A stretch of DNA of 64,000 bases, taken from assembly GCA_963821325.1 (NCBI GenBank), contig CAWGDC010000001.1, positions 620,001-684,000 on the forward strand, written 5' to 3'. Below the pieces are notes generated by a model. The model was not told where the DNA came from and did no database searches. It saw only the letters and a program-made list of their open reading frames with translations. The DNA comes from PALSA-555 sp963821325 (GTDB taxonomy: Bacteria; Actinomycetota; Acidimicrobiia; IMCC26256; PALSA-555). A program made the position numbers and the translations under genes. This document shows positions 20,164-29,041 of the stretch, piece after piece. The first letter of the stretch is position 1. Each line of letters opens with the position of its first letter.

Positions 20164-20787
20164 GTGACCGCGCCGAGCGGTGCGGTGCGACGTTCGCCGC
20201 CGTCGACGCAGCGCTGTGGTGATCGTGGGCGCGTCGACGGTCGGGATAGGGTCCTCGACGGGTGGACGAGACTGACGAGCCTGTTGCTGGATGCCCGCGA
20301 CGGTGACCGGTGGGCGCTGCGGGCCTTTATTCAACAGACCCAGGGCGAGGTGTGGCGGCTGATGGCCCACCAGGTCGGTCGTTCCGAGGCCGACGACCTC
20401 ACCCAAGACGTCTACGTGCGGCTATGGCGGGCGTTGCCCGGCTTTCGCGGTGACGCCAGCGCTCGCACATGGCTGCTTGCCATCGCTCGGCGAGTTGGGT
20501 TCGACGAGCTGCGACGTCGGGCTCGTCGACGTCGCCTCACCGAGCGACTCACCAGTCTTCGCACGCCATCCTCGCTGCCGGATGCTGCGTCAGAACAGGT
20601 CTGGGATGGTGTCGTCACGACGCTCAAGGCGAACCTCCGAGAGGCGTTCGTGCTCACCCAACTGCTGGGATTCTCGTATCAAGACACGGCCGATATCTGC
20701 GGGGTGCCGATCGGCACGATCCGATCTCGCGTCGCACGCGCTCGAGAGGAGCTCCTCACGGCGCTACGCGACGCGCAAGCGAGCTGA
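20164..20787 (+). CDS. ECF RNA polymerase sigma factor
   Basis: A 207-residue extracytoplasmic-function sigma factor. Region 2 is DDLTQDVYVRLWRALPGFRG and region 2.4 ARTWLLAIARRVGFDELRRR. Region 4 is LREAFVLTQLLGFSYQDTAD, ICGVPIGTIRSRVARAREE. GTG 20164 is the in-frame start 2 bp after the DsbA-like stop, though a start further downstream is possible since the first 30 residues lack homology. Three copies of GGGAAC(C/T)-N16-CGACTACC in the neighbourhood are its likely promoters, so it should be self-activating. The anti-sigma gene is on the opposite strand at 22686. Signal is probably copper or thiol stress, judged from the cargo. Confidence 0.9.
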   Translation: MTAPSGAVRRSPPSTQRCGDRGRVDGRDRVLDGWTRLTSLLLDARDGDRWALRAFIQQTQGEVWRLMAHQVGRSEADDLTQDVYVRLWRALPGFRGDASARTWLLAIARRVGFDELRRRARRRRLTERLTSLRTPSSLPDAASEQVWDGVVTTLKANLREAFVLTQLLGFSYQDTADICGVPIGTIRSRVARAREELLTALRDAQAS

Positions 20788-20888
20788 GCTTCGTCTCGTG
20801 CCCGGACAGGGTCCGACGTCGCAGGCGCCTCGAGCGGCGGCAGTGACCGTCGGGCCGGTTCGCCGCCGCGCTCTGTGCCCCGCGTCGC

Positions 20889-22689
20889 TTAGCCGATGGG
20901 CAGTGTCCCGGCGAGGGTGACCTCGTTGAACTCGCTCAGCTGCGCCAGCGTGGTCACACGCCATCCTCCCGCGAACGGGATGGTGAACCCCGGCGAGAGG
21001 TAATGGCCCGGTCCGAGGTGGCGTAGCGGGATCTGCAGCGGTGGGATGTGGCGACTCGGGTAGTCGAGCGTCATGGTCACGTTGACCAGGTCGAGAGGCG
21101 CGCCGCTGGGCAGGAGCGCCGACACGTGCACGTCGTTGGCGCCGGGCGCGACGCCGGGCGTGAGGTAGACGGAGAACCAGACCTGCGAGGACTTCAACGT
21201 CACCTCCGACGCGCCCGTGCCGCGCTGCGCGGCGGCAACCTTGGCGGGGGCGGCGTCGACGAGCAGCGCCGTGACGGAGATGATCGAGGACGGCGACGAG
21301 CACCTCGACGAACACCGAGCGCTTGAGTCGACGCAACTCGTACGCCTCGTCGAACTCCCACTCCTCCTCCCCCTCGTCAGCGCCGTCTCCGTTCGGGGAC
21401 AGATCGTCGTCGGCGCCGCCGGCCACGACCGGGACCTTCGGCTCCGGAGCAGGCGCCTCCCGGGGAGCGAAGAGGTAGCCGACGATCTGGCGGCTCATCG
21501 CACCGAGGATGACCAGCGTGAGGACGAGCACCAGCTTGACGAGCAGCGTGTGGCCGTAGTTCGTGGTGGTGAGCGCGTGGAGGCTCCCGACCTGGCGCCA
21601 CGCCTGGAAGCTGCCCGTGATGACGAGCGCGATCACGCAGCCCACCGCCGTGCGGGAGAACCGGGGGACGACCTCGTGCAGCTCGTCGACCCCGCGGCGG
21701 GGGAACACGGCGTAGGCGAGGACGGCGAGCCCGCCAAGCCATGTGGACATGGCGAGGATGTGGAGCACGTCCGCGGGGACGCCCAGGGTGGGGAGGGTGC
21801 CGGTGTGAGCGTGACCCGAGAGCGCGAAGGTGAGCGCGAGGCCGGCCGCGCCGACGACCGCCGTGGGTCGGAACCAATTCGGCAGCGGATGGCGGTCCGG
21901 GTCGCGGAGCAGCAGGCGCAGCATCGGCACCGCCGCCAACAGGAGTCCGAGCCGCAGCAGCGACATGTGCCCGAACGACGTGTGGAGCACGCTGCTGATG
22001 AGCGACCATTGGAACAGCGCGCCGAACGACAGCGCGGCGCCGTAGATCCCCTGCAGGAGCACGGCGAGGATCGTCGCGACGAAGGTCAGGATCCAGCCGG
22101 CCCACAGCAGCTGCGCGGTGCGCCGAAGCCGGCGCGCCTCGCCCCAGATGAACGTGGCGAATGCCAGCGTCCCGAGCAGCAGCGCGATCCCCGTGTAGTA
22201 GGTGCCGCGGACGATGCCGTAGACGACGCCAACGCTCCGCGGGCCCTTCTGGTTGTGGAGCAGGTTCTGGGCGAGCCCGGTCACGTTCGGAGCAGTGGCG
22301 TTGGCGATGAGTCCGACCTGGAAGGTGAAGGCCCCCTCAACCGGGTGCGTGTCGGCGGAGATCACCCGCCAGGTCACGACGTAGGCGCCGTCGGGGAGGT
22401 GGGGGTGCACCCCGACCTGCACGACGTCAGGCGAGGGCTTCGAGATCGTCCCCGTGTCTTCGCGTGCGCCTTGCTGGTTGTAGACGCGCACCGCGCCAGG
22501 CAGGTAGGTGACCTGCTCGTCGTAGCGGAGGCTCACCGACGAGGGCGGGGTCGTCAGCACCGCGCCTTGGGCTGGCGTCGTCGAGAGCAGGACGGCGTGC
22601 GCCGACGCCGGCCCGGCGAGGAGCACGACGATCGTCGCCGCGAGGCCGCCCACGACCGCGAGCCGGACGAGCCCCCGTCGCGATCTCAT
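20889..22689 (-). CDS. CopC-CopD fusion copper protein (frameshifted near 21280)
   Basis: A copper homeostasis protein joining a CopC domain and a CopD membrane domain. From ATG 22689, a signal peptide (RLAVVGGLAATIVVLLAG-PASA) precedes HAVLLSTTPAQGAVL, whose N-terminal His-x-Val is the CopC Cu(II) site, and LRYDEQV, ADTHPVEG follow. Then come about eight transmembrane helices with LSGHAHTG and STWLGGLAVLA, and a soluble C-terminal domain after a linker (acidic EGEEEWEFDE). One frame change near 21280 separates the last domain (SSQVWFSVYLTPGV). The protein overlaps the anti-sigma stop by 4 bp. It may take up copper for delivery to cytochromes or bind excess metal. About 600 residues repaired. 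Confidence 0.85.
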
Positions 22690-23297
22690 GCCAGGGCCAG
22701 CTCCGGCTCCGTCTCGGGCCAACGTTGGGCCCGGTCCAGCAGCCACAGGCTGACGAGACCGAGAACCTCGACGATGTGGGTGAGCTCGCCCGTGACCGCG
22801 GCATGCCCGGTCGCGACGTCGGCGATCGCGCTGCCGACCAGGCAGATGACGAGCGCGGTGGCGAGGGGCAACAGCCCGGCGATCCGGTGTGGCCGCCACG
22901 CGGCGACGAGGAACCCGACGGCGAGGGCGACGCCGAACGAGCCCAGGTGGCGGGCCTGGTGGACCGGGATCCCGGCATCGGCACCGAGGAGCAGCGCGGG
23001 GAGCGAGAGACCGAGCTGGACGAGCCCGATGACCGCCAAGCCCAGGCGCAGCCCTTGGCGCGCGGCAGCCGGCTCCGACTGCTCTCGCGCCAGGGTGAAC
23101 ATCACCCGGCTCGTGAGATCGGGCACAGCCGGGGCGGCGCTGACCCCGACCCGGCGTCGCAACGTCTGTGCGTCGGCGCGGAAGGCCCGGCAGGCCGCAC
23201 AGCCGGCCAGGTGAGCTTCGAGCGTCGCGTCCGACACGCCGGGCTCCTCACCGTCGAGCTCCGCCGAGATGGCCATCCGAATCCGAGCACAAGTCAT
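22686..23297 (-). CDS. Zinc-finger anti-sigma factor with membrane domain
   Basis: A 203-residue protein with an N-terminal ZAS-type zinc finger: MTCARIRMAISAELDGE, then EAHLAGCAACRAFRADAQTL, H-x3-C-x2-C at about residues 29-36. The remainder has four to five hydrophobic helices (LRLGLAVIGLVQLGLSLPAL, GVALAVGFLVAAW, ATALVICLVGSAIA, IVEVLGLVSLWLL), so it sits in the membrane. It is predicted to hold the ECF sigma factor inactive until the finger is oxidised or the metal signal reaches it. ATG 23297 is the start and its ECF promoter lies directly upstream; the message is nearly leaderless. It is co-transcribed with copCD. Confidence 0.85.
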   Translation of the reverse strand: MTCARIRMAISAELDGEEPGVSDATLEAHLAGCAACRAFRADAQTLRRRVGVSAAPAVPDLTSRVMFTLAREQSEPAAARQGLRLGLAVIGLVQLGLSLPALLLGADAGIPVHQARHLGSFGVALAVGFLVAAWRPHRIAGLLPLATALVICLVGSAIADVATGHAAVTGELTHIVEVLGLVSLWLLDRAQRWPETEPELALA

Positions 23298-23302
23298 ACC
23301 CA

Positions 23303-23333
23303 GGTAGTCGTCGGGCCGAGCCCCCTGGTTCCC
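23303..23333 (-). promoter_or_regulatory. ECF-sigma promoter element 2 (before anti-sigma-copCD)
   Basis: On the minus strand GGGAACC-N16-CGACTACC (complement 23333-23303). The -10 ends 6 bp before the anti-sigma ATG, so transcription should begin at or next to the start codon. It is one half of a larger inverted arrangement: GGTAGTCGT ... ACGACTACC flanks an inner CCTGGTTCCCA ... TGGGAACCAGG, because the divergent copy 23352-23382 points the other way. Confidence 0.8.
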
Positions 23334-23351
23334 ATAGAACTCCAAAATTCT

Positions 23352-23382
23352 GGGAACCAGGTCCGGTCGGGCAACGACTACC
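23352..23382 (+). promoter_or_regulatory. ECF-sigma promoter element 3 (before ycnI-like gene)
   Basis: GGGAACC-N16-CGACTACC with a 16-bp spacer, 32 bp before the ycnI-like start at 23415. It matches elements at 18057 and 23333-23303 in both boxes and spacer length. It points to control of ycnI by the same ECF sigma factor as the cytochrome and copCD operons. Confidence 0.8.
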
Positions 23383-23414
23383 AAGGCACGCATTTCCGAC
23401 CCGAGAGGTGAGTG

Positions 23415-23966
23415 ATGAGCAAGCGAGCGTGGTGGGCGCGGATCGCCAGTGTCGGCACCGTCATCGGGGCGCTGGTCCTCGCGGCCAGCCCCGCCTGGGC
23501 ACACGTCGAGATCGACCCCGCCTCCGAACCCAAAGGCGCCACCGTCGTGTTCGCCTTCCGGGCCCCGACCGAGTCGCCGACCGCGTCGACGGTGCGCCTC
23601 GACGTCCAGTTCCCCACCAACCACCCGTTCGCGAACGTGCTCGTCCAACAAAAGCCCGGGTGGACGTTCACGACCCAGAGCGCCCCGCTGCCCAAGCCGA
23701 TCACGACCGACGACGGCACCTTCACCAGCGCAGTGACCGAGGTGACCTGGGTGGCGACCGCCGGTGGGATCCCACCCGGCGCCTTCGACCTCTTCAACGT
23801 CTTCGCGACGCTGCCGAGCAACACGAACAAGCTCACGTTCAAAGCAGTGCAGACCTACAGCGACGGCACGGTCGTGAGCTGGATCGAGCTGCCCACCAAG
23901 GGAGCCCCGACGCCCGAACATCCCGCCCCCACCCTCATCCTGACCAAGCCACAACCGGGATCCTGA
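23415..23966 (+). CDS. YcnI-family (DUF1775) copper-binding protein
   Basis: A 183-residue secreted protein of the YcnI family. A signal peptide (ARIASVGTVIGALVLAASPAWA) is followed by mature HVEIDPASEPKGATVVFAFR. The first mature residue is His, the YcnI copper ligand (monohistidine brace), and the domain continues with VQFPTNHPF, VTWVATAGGIPPGAFDLFN. YcnI proteins bind Cu(II) and are usually encoded with CopC/CopD (YcnJ), as here. ATG 23415 is used, with GTG 3 bp upstream an alternative. It is divergent from the anti-sigma-copCD unit with a shared regulatory region. Confidence 0.88.
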   Translation: MSKRAWWARIASVGTVIGALVLAASPAWAHVEIDPASEPKGATVVFAFRAPTESPTASTVRLDVQFPTNHPFANVLVQQKPGWTFTTQSAPLPKPITTDDGTFTSAVTEVTWVATAGGIPPGAFDLFNVFATLPSNTNKLTFKAVQTYSDGTVVSWIELPTKGAPTPEHPAPTLILTKPQPGS

Positions 23967-24142
23967 ACCGGCCCAGCAAGTCGGCTCGCGCCAACCCTCG
24001 AGCACCGGCGCCAAGTGAAAGCGGATGCATCGTCGCCGACGCGCTCGGCGGCCACCACGGGCCGCGGACCGGTCGCGCGAAAATGGGCGACGGCTCCGCG
24101 GTCAGACGCGTCCTAGCACCAGCGCTGGACTGATGTGGTCGG

Positions 24143-24358
24143 TTAGTTTGAGTCGCGTCGTGTCTCGAGCCATTGTTCGATGTCGCTTTGGCGGTAGCGG
24201 ATGTGGCGACCGACGCGGTAGCTGGTGGGTCCGCGGCGGTGGTGACGCCACTGGTAGATAGTGGCGATGGGCACGCCGAGGTAGGCGGCGAGCTCGGGGA
24301 CGCTGATCAGCGCGTCGAAGGGCTCGCGAGTTGGTCGGCGCTGGGGGCTTGCGGTCAT
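24143..24358 (-). CDS. AlpA/excisionase-like helix-turn-helix protein
   Basis: A 71-residue DNA-binding protein with the MerR/AlpA-like fold: ALISVPELAAYLGVPIATIY, QWRHHRRGPTSYRVGRHIRY, then RQSDIEQWLE. This pattern is shared by excisionases (recombination directionality factors) and AlpA regulators of integrative elements. It overlaps the preceding gene by 4 bp (ATGA). Its function may be to promote excision or to control the mobility genes; the two cannot be separated from sequence. Confidence 0.8.
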   Translation of the reverse strand: MTASPQRRPTREPFDALISVPELAAYLGVPIATIYQWRHHRRGPTSYRVGRHIRYRQSDIEQWLETRRDSN

Positions 24359-24885
24359 TGCGTGCGGCTCTTGAGCTGGTGTTCGAGGAGTCGGGCGACG
24401 GTGTGGCTGCGGGTCGAACCGAGATGGCGGGCGAGGGCGTCGAGCGCGGCCCGTTCGGCAAGGGAGAGCGCGACGGTGAGTGGGCTGCGTCCTTGGTCGC
24501 GTCGCACGAGTTGTCGGGGCCTGGCCTGGTGGTGTTCGTCGAGGAGCTGGTCGCGGTGGTTCTGGTAGGCGACCATGACCAGGTCGGCGAGCGCGTAGCC
24601 CTGTTGCGTGAGCTCTCGGACTCGCTGGGCGAGGTCGAGGGGAAGGGTCAGGCCGACTTTGTGGCGAGCGTCGTGGCGGGTGGGCGCGGCGGGCACCGGG
24701 CCCAGTGGATTCGGCGAAGTCGTCTCGGTGGACGGCGGCGGGGTGGGTTCGGGTGGATCTGGTCGTCGGTGGGCCGCATCGGCCTGGCGAGCTGTACGGC
24801 GCGGCGCGGGCTGGTTCGGTTCGTCCGAGACAGCTTCGGTGCCGAGGCGGAAGCCGGCGAGTTGGGACTGGCTGAGCCGGGCCAC
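24355..24885 (-). CDS. Hypothetical protein beside parA (possible partition partner)
   Basis: A 176-residue protein. The first 90 residues are low in complexity, Pro/Ser/Arg-rich. The C-terminal half has two helical segments: KVGLTLPLDLAQRVRELTQQ, then LTVALSLAERAALDALARHL, GSTRSHTVARLLEHQL. The former resembles a ribbon-helix-helix-type strand-helix, the latter a short dimerisation or DNA-binding helix pair. No specific family is recognised. It starts at GTG 24885, 2 bp after the ParA stop, and its end overlaps the AlpA-like gene. Position suggests an element-specific centromere-binding partner of ParA. Confidence 0.55.
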   Translation of the reverse strand: MARLSQSQLAGFRLGTEAVSDEPNQPAPRRTARQADAAHRRPDPPEPTPPPSTETTSPNPLGPVPAAPTRHDARHKVGLTLPLDLAQRVRELTQQGYALADLVMVAYQNHRDQLLDEHHQARPRQLVRRDQGRSPLTVALSLAERAALDALARHLGSTRSHTVARLLEHQLKSRTQ

Positions 24886-24887
24886 GC

Positions 24888-25754
24888 TCAGCCTGTCGGG
24901 CTTGAGCCGGCGCGCGCGTTGATGCGTTCGAGGATCTCGGCGGCGAGCGCCTGGTAGTCGTCGGCGAGGCGGGTGGCGCCGGCCGCGAATCCGGCTCGGT
25001 GGTGATCACCCAGGGGCGTGGTGGCGGCGTGGGCGTATTCGATGGCGACCAGCCCGTGGCGGGACTGGTCGATGGCGGCGCGCTCGGAGCCGCGGATGAT
25101 CGCGTCGAAGACGACGGGTTGGTGTGCGAAGGCGTCGAGGAGCTCGGCGCGGGCTTGGTCGCGGATGCGGGTGGCCGACATCGGGATGGCGAAGAGCACG
25201 ACCCCGGCCAGCTGGCCGGTCCGCAGGCCCTGGTCGCCCAGCGCGGCGAGTCGCTGCGAGACCCGGTGGAGTCCGAGGAGGCTCTTGTCGTCGGGTTTGG
25301 TGGGCACGACGATCCAGTCGGCGCCGACCAGGGCGGCGTCTTCGAGGAGACCGCCGGCCGGCGCGGTGTCGATCACCACCAGCTCGTAGCTACGGGCGAC
25401 CTGGTGGAGGGTGTCGACCACCTGGCGGATCGCGTCCGTGGGGTTGCGATGGGCTTGGGCGCTGAGCGCGGCGGCGAGGGCGTCGGTGCGTGCCCCGCCC
25501 GCCACCACGTCCAAGCCGGGCCGGACGTGGCGGATGGGCTCGACCGGGGTGCCGCCCTGGGCGGCGAGGCTGAACGCCAAGCCCGCGTCGGTGTCTTCGA
25601 CCCCCAAGTCGATCGCCAGGTTGCCTTGCGGGTCCAGGTCGACGGCCAGCACCCGGTGGCCTTGGTGGGCCCAGATGACGGCCAGATTGCTGGTGGTGGC
25701 GGTCTTGCCACAGCCGCCCTTGCCGTTGACCACCGCCAAGACATTGGTGCGCAT
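24888..25754 (-). CDS. parA: ParA/MinD-family ATPase
   Basis: A 288-residue ParA-type ATPase. The deviant Walker A motif VVNGKGGCGKTATTSNLAVI has the signature Lys (KGGCGKT), followed by HRVLAVDLDPQGNLAIDLGV (A' motif). YELVVIDTAPAGGLLEDAAL is motif B, and VVPTKPDDKSLLGLHRVSQR a conserved block. The protein lacks the N-terminal helix-turn-helix of plasmid ParA type Ia, so it is the short Soj/type Ib form. It probably moves or stabilises the excised circular form of the element. ATG 25754 is the start. Confidence 0.9.
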   Translation of the reverse strand: MRTNVLAVVNGKGGCGKTATTSNLAVIWAHQGHRVLAVDLDPQGNLAIDLGVEDTDAGLAFSLAAQGGTPVEPIRHVRPGLDVVAGGARTDALAAALSAQAHRNPTDAIRQVVDTLHQVARSYELVVIDTAPAGGLLEDAALVGADWIVVPTKPDDKSLLGLHRVSQRLAALGDQGLRTGQLAGVVLFAIPMSATRIRDQARAELLDAFAHQPVVFDAIIRGSERAAIDQSRHGLVAIEYAHAATTPLGDHHRAGFAAGATRLADDYQALAAEILERINARAGSSPTG

Positions 25755-26206
25755 GAGTCGCTCCTCTCGACGCTCTTCAAAGCACGCGAAAAGCCCGTTA
25801 CTCCACGCCAAGCGCATTCAAAAACGTCCAGGAGGACACCTGCTGCGAGATTTCTTTGAGAATTGGTGCTGCCACGTGGCGGTGGCGTGGGCGCCGTCCG
25901 GCGGACGGTCGACAAGCGCACGGCCAGGTGCCGTCGGGCGGGCAGCTCGCACGTCGCCATGCACGAGCCCGCGGGCAGCCGTCGCGGGTCAGGACCCTCG
26001 GCTCGTGCGCCCGATCGTTGGGGCCACCCGACGATGGGCGCCCGCGCTCCATATGGCGGAGGTATGCCGAGCCGCGGGCATTGGTCGGGTCGCCCTCTGA
26101 CGGTCGTGATCGTTGCGTCAGTCAGCGCCCGAGACCAAGCCCGGGTAGCTCTCGGACCATCGCGGGCGGCTCGCGGGCCGGCACTGTTGGGCGGGGTGGC
26201 GTGCGC
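25755..26206. other. Non-coding region between parA and relaxase
   Basis: About 450 bp without a credible gene, between the parA start (upstream side) and the 3' end of the relaxase gene. It must hold the parA promoter and may hold a ParB-binding site, but I found no clear repeat array. A locally lower GC stretch, 25770-25870, contains an AAAAACG run and two short A/T-rich patches. Confidence 0.3.
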
Positions 26207-29041
26207 TCAATCGCCCGCGGTTGGTTCGGGTGCGTGAAAGCTGGCGGCCAGATGGTCTCGGTAGGTCTCGAGGGCCTTGCGGTCGACACCCGGTGGGGTG
26301 CGAGCGAGGGTGCGTGCGACCTCGGCCATGCGGGCGACGACGATCTCGGGCCGTTCAGGGTGGTCCATGGTGCGGCGCAGCACGCTGTGCGCGGCCCAGT
26401 CGGGTCGCTCCCGGGTAGCGACCCGGGCCAGCACCTCGGCCGGGCTCGGCGCGCCCGGCTGGCCGTGCGTATGGGCCGCGTGGTCTGGCTCACAGACCAC
26501 GTAGGCGTGGTTGGCCTCCCGGCCGCGGCTCAGGGCCGTATACAGCTCGTTGGCGTACATGGTCGAGCTGACCTGGACGTGGGCCTCCTCGACGGTGACG
26601 CCCTGGGCTGACGCGATCGTGCTCGCATAGCCCAACCGCACGTGGGCGGCCACGTAATCGCCGGGCAGGATGACGCGACCCTGGTGGCGGGCGTGTTCGA
26701 CGGTGAGGGTGCCGGTGCGGACGTCGAGGTCAGCGACGTGCCAGCGGTCGTGGTTGCGCACCCAGTCCTGCGGGCCGTGGCCGTAGCCCAGCCCGCGGTG
26801 GTTGTGGCGGGTCTCGATGAGGTCACCGATCCCGATCCTCTGGGCGCCGGTCTCGGTGCGAACCTGCAGGCCAAAGCGGCTGACCTGACCGGCAGCGACC
26901 CGCGCCACGCGGGCCCGGTTGGCCAACTCGGTGACGCTGTGCTGGTCGGCGGCCAGCATGATCGCGTCCCGGCCCGCCCGTTGCGCGTCCCTCCAGCCCC
27001 GGAAGCAGTCGTTGCGGGCCTGCGCCCCACTGCCACCATGCAGACGACCGTGGGCTCGGAACGCCTCCAGCCAGGCCCCATCACGGCGACGCAGCTGGGC
27101 CAACGCGGTCGCTTCCCAGCGCTGCGTGAACCGGTGCGTCTGGCGGAGCTCGCTCGCCCCCAGGGTCTCGGCCAACGCGGGGAACATCCCGCCCGGGGCG
27201 CGCACCGCCCCGAGCTGGTGGTCATCGCCGACCAGCACCAGCTTCGCCCCGCGCCGTCTGACGAGCTCGACGAGGCGGTCGAGCTGACGCGTGGTGACCA
27301 TGCTGGCCTCATCCACGATCACCACGTGCTCGGGGTCGAGGCACCAGGGAGGCGGCGTGGTGTTGTGGGTCTGCCAGTCCAAGAACTTGGCCAGCGTCTC
27401 GGCCACAACACCGGCTTCGCTGCGCAGCACACCGGCGGCCACCGCGGTCTGGGTGAGACCGATCACGGGATGGCCGGCGGCCTCCCAGGCGCGGGCCGCG
27501 ACGCGCAGCATGGTCGTCTTGCCCGAGCCCGCCGGGCCGATGAGCACCTCGACGCGTCGTCCCCGCCCCGTCAGCTGGCGCAACGCTCCGTGCTGCTCGA
27601 CCGCCAAGCGTCGCGGCTCCGCGGCGAGCGCCTGCTCGAGGATCGGTCTCTCGACCACCCCGACGCGGGCGGCCAGGCCGGTGGCGGCGGCGTGCAGGAT
27701 CCGGGCCTCGATGGCGAGCACCTCGGTCGTGGTGTAGCGGACCTGTTGGGGCGCATCCCAGACACTCCACCCGTCGCGGCGCACCAACGCGGCGGGCGCC
27801 TCGAGCCGCTCGGGGGCCTGCAGGCACACCACCTCGCGGTACGCCAGCAACTGCTGGGTCAGCGCCTCGACCCGGGATCGCACCCCAGCCGCGCCCGCGC
27901 CGCTCCCCACGGCGCCCAGGTCGTCGTGTGGGACGGGAAGCATCTCGAGGTGCCGGGCGATCACCTGGGCGACGTCGCGGCGCGCAAACGTCGCCCGCTC
28001 CGCGGTCACCTGCGCCAGCACCACGGCGGCCAGGTGAGCCGGCGGCTGCTGCGTCGAATGGGGCATGACGCGGGCGGCTGCGTCGAAGACCCGCCGGAGC
28101 AGCGCGGCCGGCTCGCGCCCGCAGTCTCGCAGTTCCGCGGCCCAGCGGCCATACAGCGTTCGATCATCCAGCGCCGCGTGACCCTTCGCGGGCCGCGTGT
28201 CCAGCACCGCCAGCCGCGAGATCCGGCCCCGCTCATCGGCGTCAAGGGGCCGGCCCAGCGCCATTTCGAGCTCGGCCACCTTGGCCTCGGCGGCCGCCTC
28301 GACCTGCGCGGCGCGCTTGCTGAACATCTCCAGCACGCCAGCCGGCATGCCCGCCAGCTCGGCCTGCCCATGCTTGGTGACCGGACCCCAGGCCACCCCC
28401 AGGCGCCGGGTCAGCTCGGCGCGCAGCGCCGCCTGATAGAGCACACCGGCCGCCTTGGCCTCCAGATACAGCGCCCGCCCATCCAAAGCCCGCCACGACC
28501 CGTCCGCGGGATCCCACACCTTGTTCAAGATCAAACAGTGCGAGTGCAGCTGAGGATCCCCCGCTCGGCTCGTCCGATGCTCAAAGCGGGCGATCACCAG
28601 CCCCTCGGTGTCCGTCACCATGACCCCGTTATGGCCACGTCGGGTCAGCGCCGCGTGGTCCTCGAGGTACGCGAGGCCGGCGTCTTCCACCGCGGCGATA
28701 TGCGCCGCCCGCACCGCGACGCGCACCTCCGGGCCGCCCAGCGCGAACAGCACCGACACCGACTTGGGCGCTGAGAACGTCGCGTCGAAGCCCGTCACCC
28801 CATCCGGGTTCCGCCACGGCAGGCCCAAGACGTCGCCGCCCACAGGATGGCGGGCCTCGCCGAACGCCAAGCCCAACGCCTCACCGCGCACCACACCGGC
28901 GATGCCAGCCGCGGCTGCACCCCGACCCGACCAGACGCCCGGCGCCTCCCCGGTACCGGCGTAGTAGTCCTCCAAGCCGCCCGCGACCTCCCGCGCGTAG
29001 TACTCCCAAGCGCGGGCGCGCATCCGCCCAATGCTCAACAC
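26207..29041 (-). CDS. MobF-family conjugative relaxase/helicase (TraA/TrwC-like)
   Basis: A 944-residue relaxase-helicase that nicks oriT and unwinds DNA for conjugative transfer. From GTG 29041, the N-terminus VLSIGRM...ARAWEYYAREVAGGLEDYY contains the paired tyrosines of the TrwC relaxase domain. The catalytic His cluster is GDPQLHSHCLILNKVW (His 155, 166 and 168). A helicase domain follows: Walker A GPAGSGKTT at about residue 500, DEASMV, GDDHQLGAV, and the C-terminal TVEEAHVQVSSTMYANELYT and ALSRGRE motifs. The upstream extension of the frame (to 29314) lacks homology. The element therefore is mobilisable; no type IV secretion genes are inside its borders, so transfer would need a helper. 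Confidence 0.93.
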   Translation of the reverse strand: MLSIGRMRARAWEYYAREVAGGLEDYYAGTGEAPGVWSGRGAAAAGIAGVVRGEALGLAFGEARHPVGGDVLGLPWRNPDGVTGFDATFSAPKSVSVLFALGGPEVRVAVRAAHIAAVEDAGLAYLEDHAALTRRGHNGVMVTDTEGLVIARFEHRTSRAGDPQLHSHCLILNKVWDPADGSWRALDGRALYLEAKAAGVLYQAALRAELTRRLGVAWGPVTKHGQAELAGMPAGVLEMFSKRAAQVEAAAEAKVAELEMALGRPLDADERGRISRLAVLDTRPAKGHAALDDRTLYGRWAAELRDCGREPAALLRRVFDAAARVMPHSTQQPPAHLAAVVLAQVTAERATFARRDVAQVIARHLEMLPVPHDDLGAVGSGAGAAGVRSRVEALTQQLLAYREVVCLQAPERLEAPAALVRRDGWSVWDAPQQVRYTTTEVLAIEARILHAAATGLAARVGVVERPILEQALAAEPRRLAVEQHGALRQLTGRGRRVEVLIGPAGSGKTTMLRVAARAWEAAGHPVIGLTQTAVAAGVLRSEAGVVAETLAKFLDWQTHNTTPPPWCLDPEHVVIVDEASMVTTRQLDRLVELVRRRGAKLVLVGDDHQLGAVRAPGGMFPALAETLGASELRQTHRFTQRWEATALAQLRRRDGAWLEAFRAHGRLHGGSGAQARNDCFRGWRDAQRAGRDAIMLAADQHSVTELANRARVARVAAGQVSRFGLQVRTETGAQRIGIGDLIETRHNHRGLGYGHGPQDWVRNHDRWHVADLDVRTGTLTVEHARHQGRVILPGDYVAAHVRLGYASTIASAQGVTVEEAHVQVSSTMYANELYTALSRGREANHAYVVCEPDHAAHTHGQPGAPSPAEVLARVATRERPDWAAHSVLRRTMDHPERPEIVVARMAEVARTLARTPPGVDRKALETYRDHLAASFHAPEPTAGD

